Assembly (NCBI GenBank): GCA_016839555.1
Contig: JAEOUA010000008.1
Span: forward strand, 1-64,000
Length of the DNA stretch: 64,000 bases
Direction of reading: 5' to 3'
Source: Promethearchaeota archaeon
Lineage (GTDB): Archaea; Asgardarchaeota; Lokiarchaeia; Sigyniarchaeales; SOKP01
Positions 63,259 through 64,000 of the stretch are shown here, piece by piece (the first letter of the stretch is position 1; each line of letters begins with the position of its first letter). The translations under genes were made by a program, and so were the position numbers. The notes under the pieces were generated by a model. It did no database searches, was not told the origin of the DNA, and saw only the letters and a program-made list of their open reading frames with translations.

Positions 63259-64000
63259 TTAAAGTTGTTTTAGTGCTTGATCCAAGTCCTCAATTAAGTC
63301 TTGCGGATCTTCTAATCCGACGGATAATCGGAAATGAGTATCAGAAATATTCATTGAGCGTTTTTCCCAAGATGCAAGGTCTATTCCTGTCATTAATGAG
63401 GTATATTCTATTAATGAAGTGGTATCTCCAAGAGAAACTCCCACTTTAATTTGATCCAAAAGTTCAATGAATTTATTACTCTTTTCAATAGATTCCAGCT
63501 CGAAACCAATCATACCGCCGAAATTTTTCATTTGTTTTTGCGCAATCTGATGATGAGGATGAGATTTTAATCCCGGATAAACCGTGTTATATACTTTTTC
63601 ATGATTGTCCAAATATTGTGCAATTTTCATAGCATTTGAACTATGCCGTTTCATTCTCATTCCAAGGGTTCTTACCCCTCTTAAAATCAACCACGCATTA
63701 AAAGGACTTAATACAGCTCCTTGAGTTTCTAACCAATAATATCTGATGTCTCTCAAAACTTTTTTAGGGCCTAAAATGGCACCCCCTAAACAATCCCCAT
63801 GTCCATTGATATATTTTGTAAGACTTTCTACAACGAGATCAGCACCTAATTTTATAGGTTGTTGTAAAGCAGGAGATGCCCATGTATTATCAACGATACA
63901 CTTTCCATTATTTTCATGAATTATATTTGCACAAGCCTTAATATCAATAATATCAACGGTTGGATTTGCAGGAGTTTCAACGAATAAAAGCTTTGTATTT
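63259..64000 (-). CDS. Cys/Met metabolism PLP enzyme (cystathionine gamma-synthase/lyase family), 5' partial
   Basis: The frame is open to the right edge of the window, so the N-terminus is missing; about 246 residues remain. The PLP-lysine motif SLTKYINGHGD and LFVETPANPTVDIIDI, VDNTWASPALQQP, then HPHHQIAQKQM and SVGLEDPQDLIEDLDQAL are typical. The family covers cystathionine gamma-synthase, gamma- and beta-lyases and methionine gamma-lyase; the exact reaction is not decidable from this part. Its location beyond a MNT/HEPN module gives no clue. Confidence 0.93.
   Translation of the reverse strand, partial: NTKLLFVETPANPTVDIIDIKACANIIHENNGKCIVDNTWASPALQQPIKLGADLVVESLTKYINGHGDCLGGAILGPKKVLRDIRYYWLETQGAVLSPFNAWLILRGVRTLGMRMKRHSSNAMKIAQYLDNHEKVYNTVYPGLKSHPHHQIAQKQMKNFGGMIGFELESIEKSNKFIELLDQIKVGVSLGDTTSLIEYTSLMTGIDLASWEKRSMNISDTHFRLSVGLEDPQDLIEDLDQALKQL

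Overview
This is a low-GC, gene-dense archaeal stretch that looks like an Asgard archaeon of the Lokiarchaeia type. The archaeal evidence is a TFB transcription factor, an AbrB-PhoU protein, a family B DNA polymerase of the PolB2 kind, an archaeal HdrA/MvhD module, a DUF134 regulator, a TrmB-type protein and a tRNA-Cys with an intron in the anticodon loop. The Asgard hint is several selenocysteine genes followed by 3' hairpins shaped like eukaryotic SECIS elements (AUGA, 8-9 bp stem, A-rich 11-nt apical loop, GA), as has been described for Lokiarchaeota. UGA is also a normal stop here (HIT, FdhB and MNT genes end in TGA), so in-frame UGA at Cys-equivalent positions is best read as Sec.

Layout. 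0-4.7 kb: a huge protein, cut by the window start, with a zinc ribbon and a nuclease-like C-terminus, plus an unknown companion. 4.8-6.6 kb: a ferredoxin, a MoaD-like ubiquitin-fold protein and a second beta-grasp-like protein with two consecutive UGA codons and its own SECIS-like hairpin. 6.7-12.1 kb: small membrane/zinc-ribbon/basic proteins, cold-shock protein, TFB, HIT, a methyltransferase and an MFS transporter. 12.8-16.5 kb: hdrA (two Sec), mvhD (two Sec), a SECIS-like element and an FdhB/FrhB-like subunit, an electron-bifurcation type module. 17-26 kb: two paralogous beta-sandwich proteins, one fused to an ArdC-like domain, and a helical-repeat/beta-propeller protein. 26-36 kb: phosphodiesterase, PhoU regulator, HTH-ferredoxin, DUF134, MFS, aminotransferase, GH4 enzyme. 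36-42 kb: a six-PAS histidine kinase and a PolB2-like polymerase with its small partner. 42-50 kb: a membrane receptor-like protein, DUF3795, a giant TrmB-like coiled coil with 105-residue repeats, and a RecA-like ATPase with a degraded Walker A. 50-55 kb: ferredoxin, URO-D methyltransferase-like protein, CysRS, an LRR protein and tRNA-Cys. 54.7-64 kb: two MNT/HEPN pairs (one HEPN frameshifted), two short Hsp20 proteins, a TetR regulator with paired operators facing a methyltransferase, thioredoxin reductase with two disulfide oxidoreductases, a GPH-type transporter and a partial cystathionine gamma-synthase family gene.

The most noteworthy themes are the selenocysteine island (six UGA-Sec codons in about 8.5 kb, two matching SECIS-like hairpins) and a recurring start signal: a good Shine-Dalgarno (often GGTGA or GGAG) followed by ATT, ATC or ATA instead of ATG/GTG/TTG. 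That signal reveals or extends several genes that a standard gene finder would miss or shorten. Everything here was read by eye; family calls rest on motifs I recognise, not on searches.
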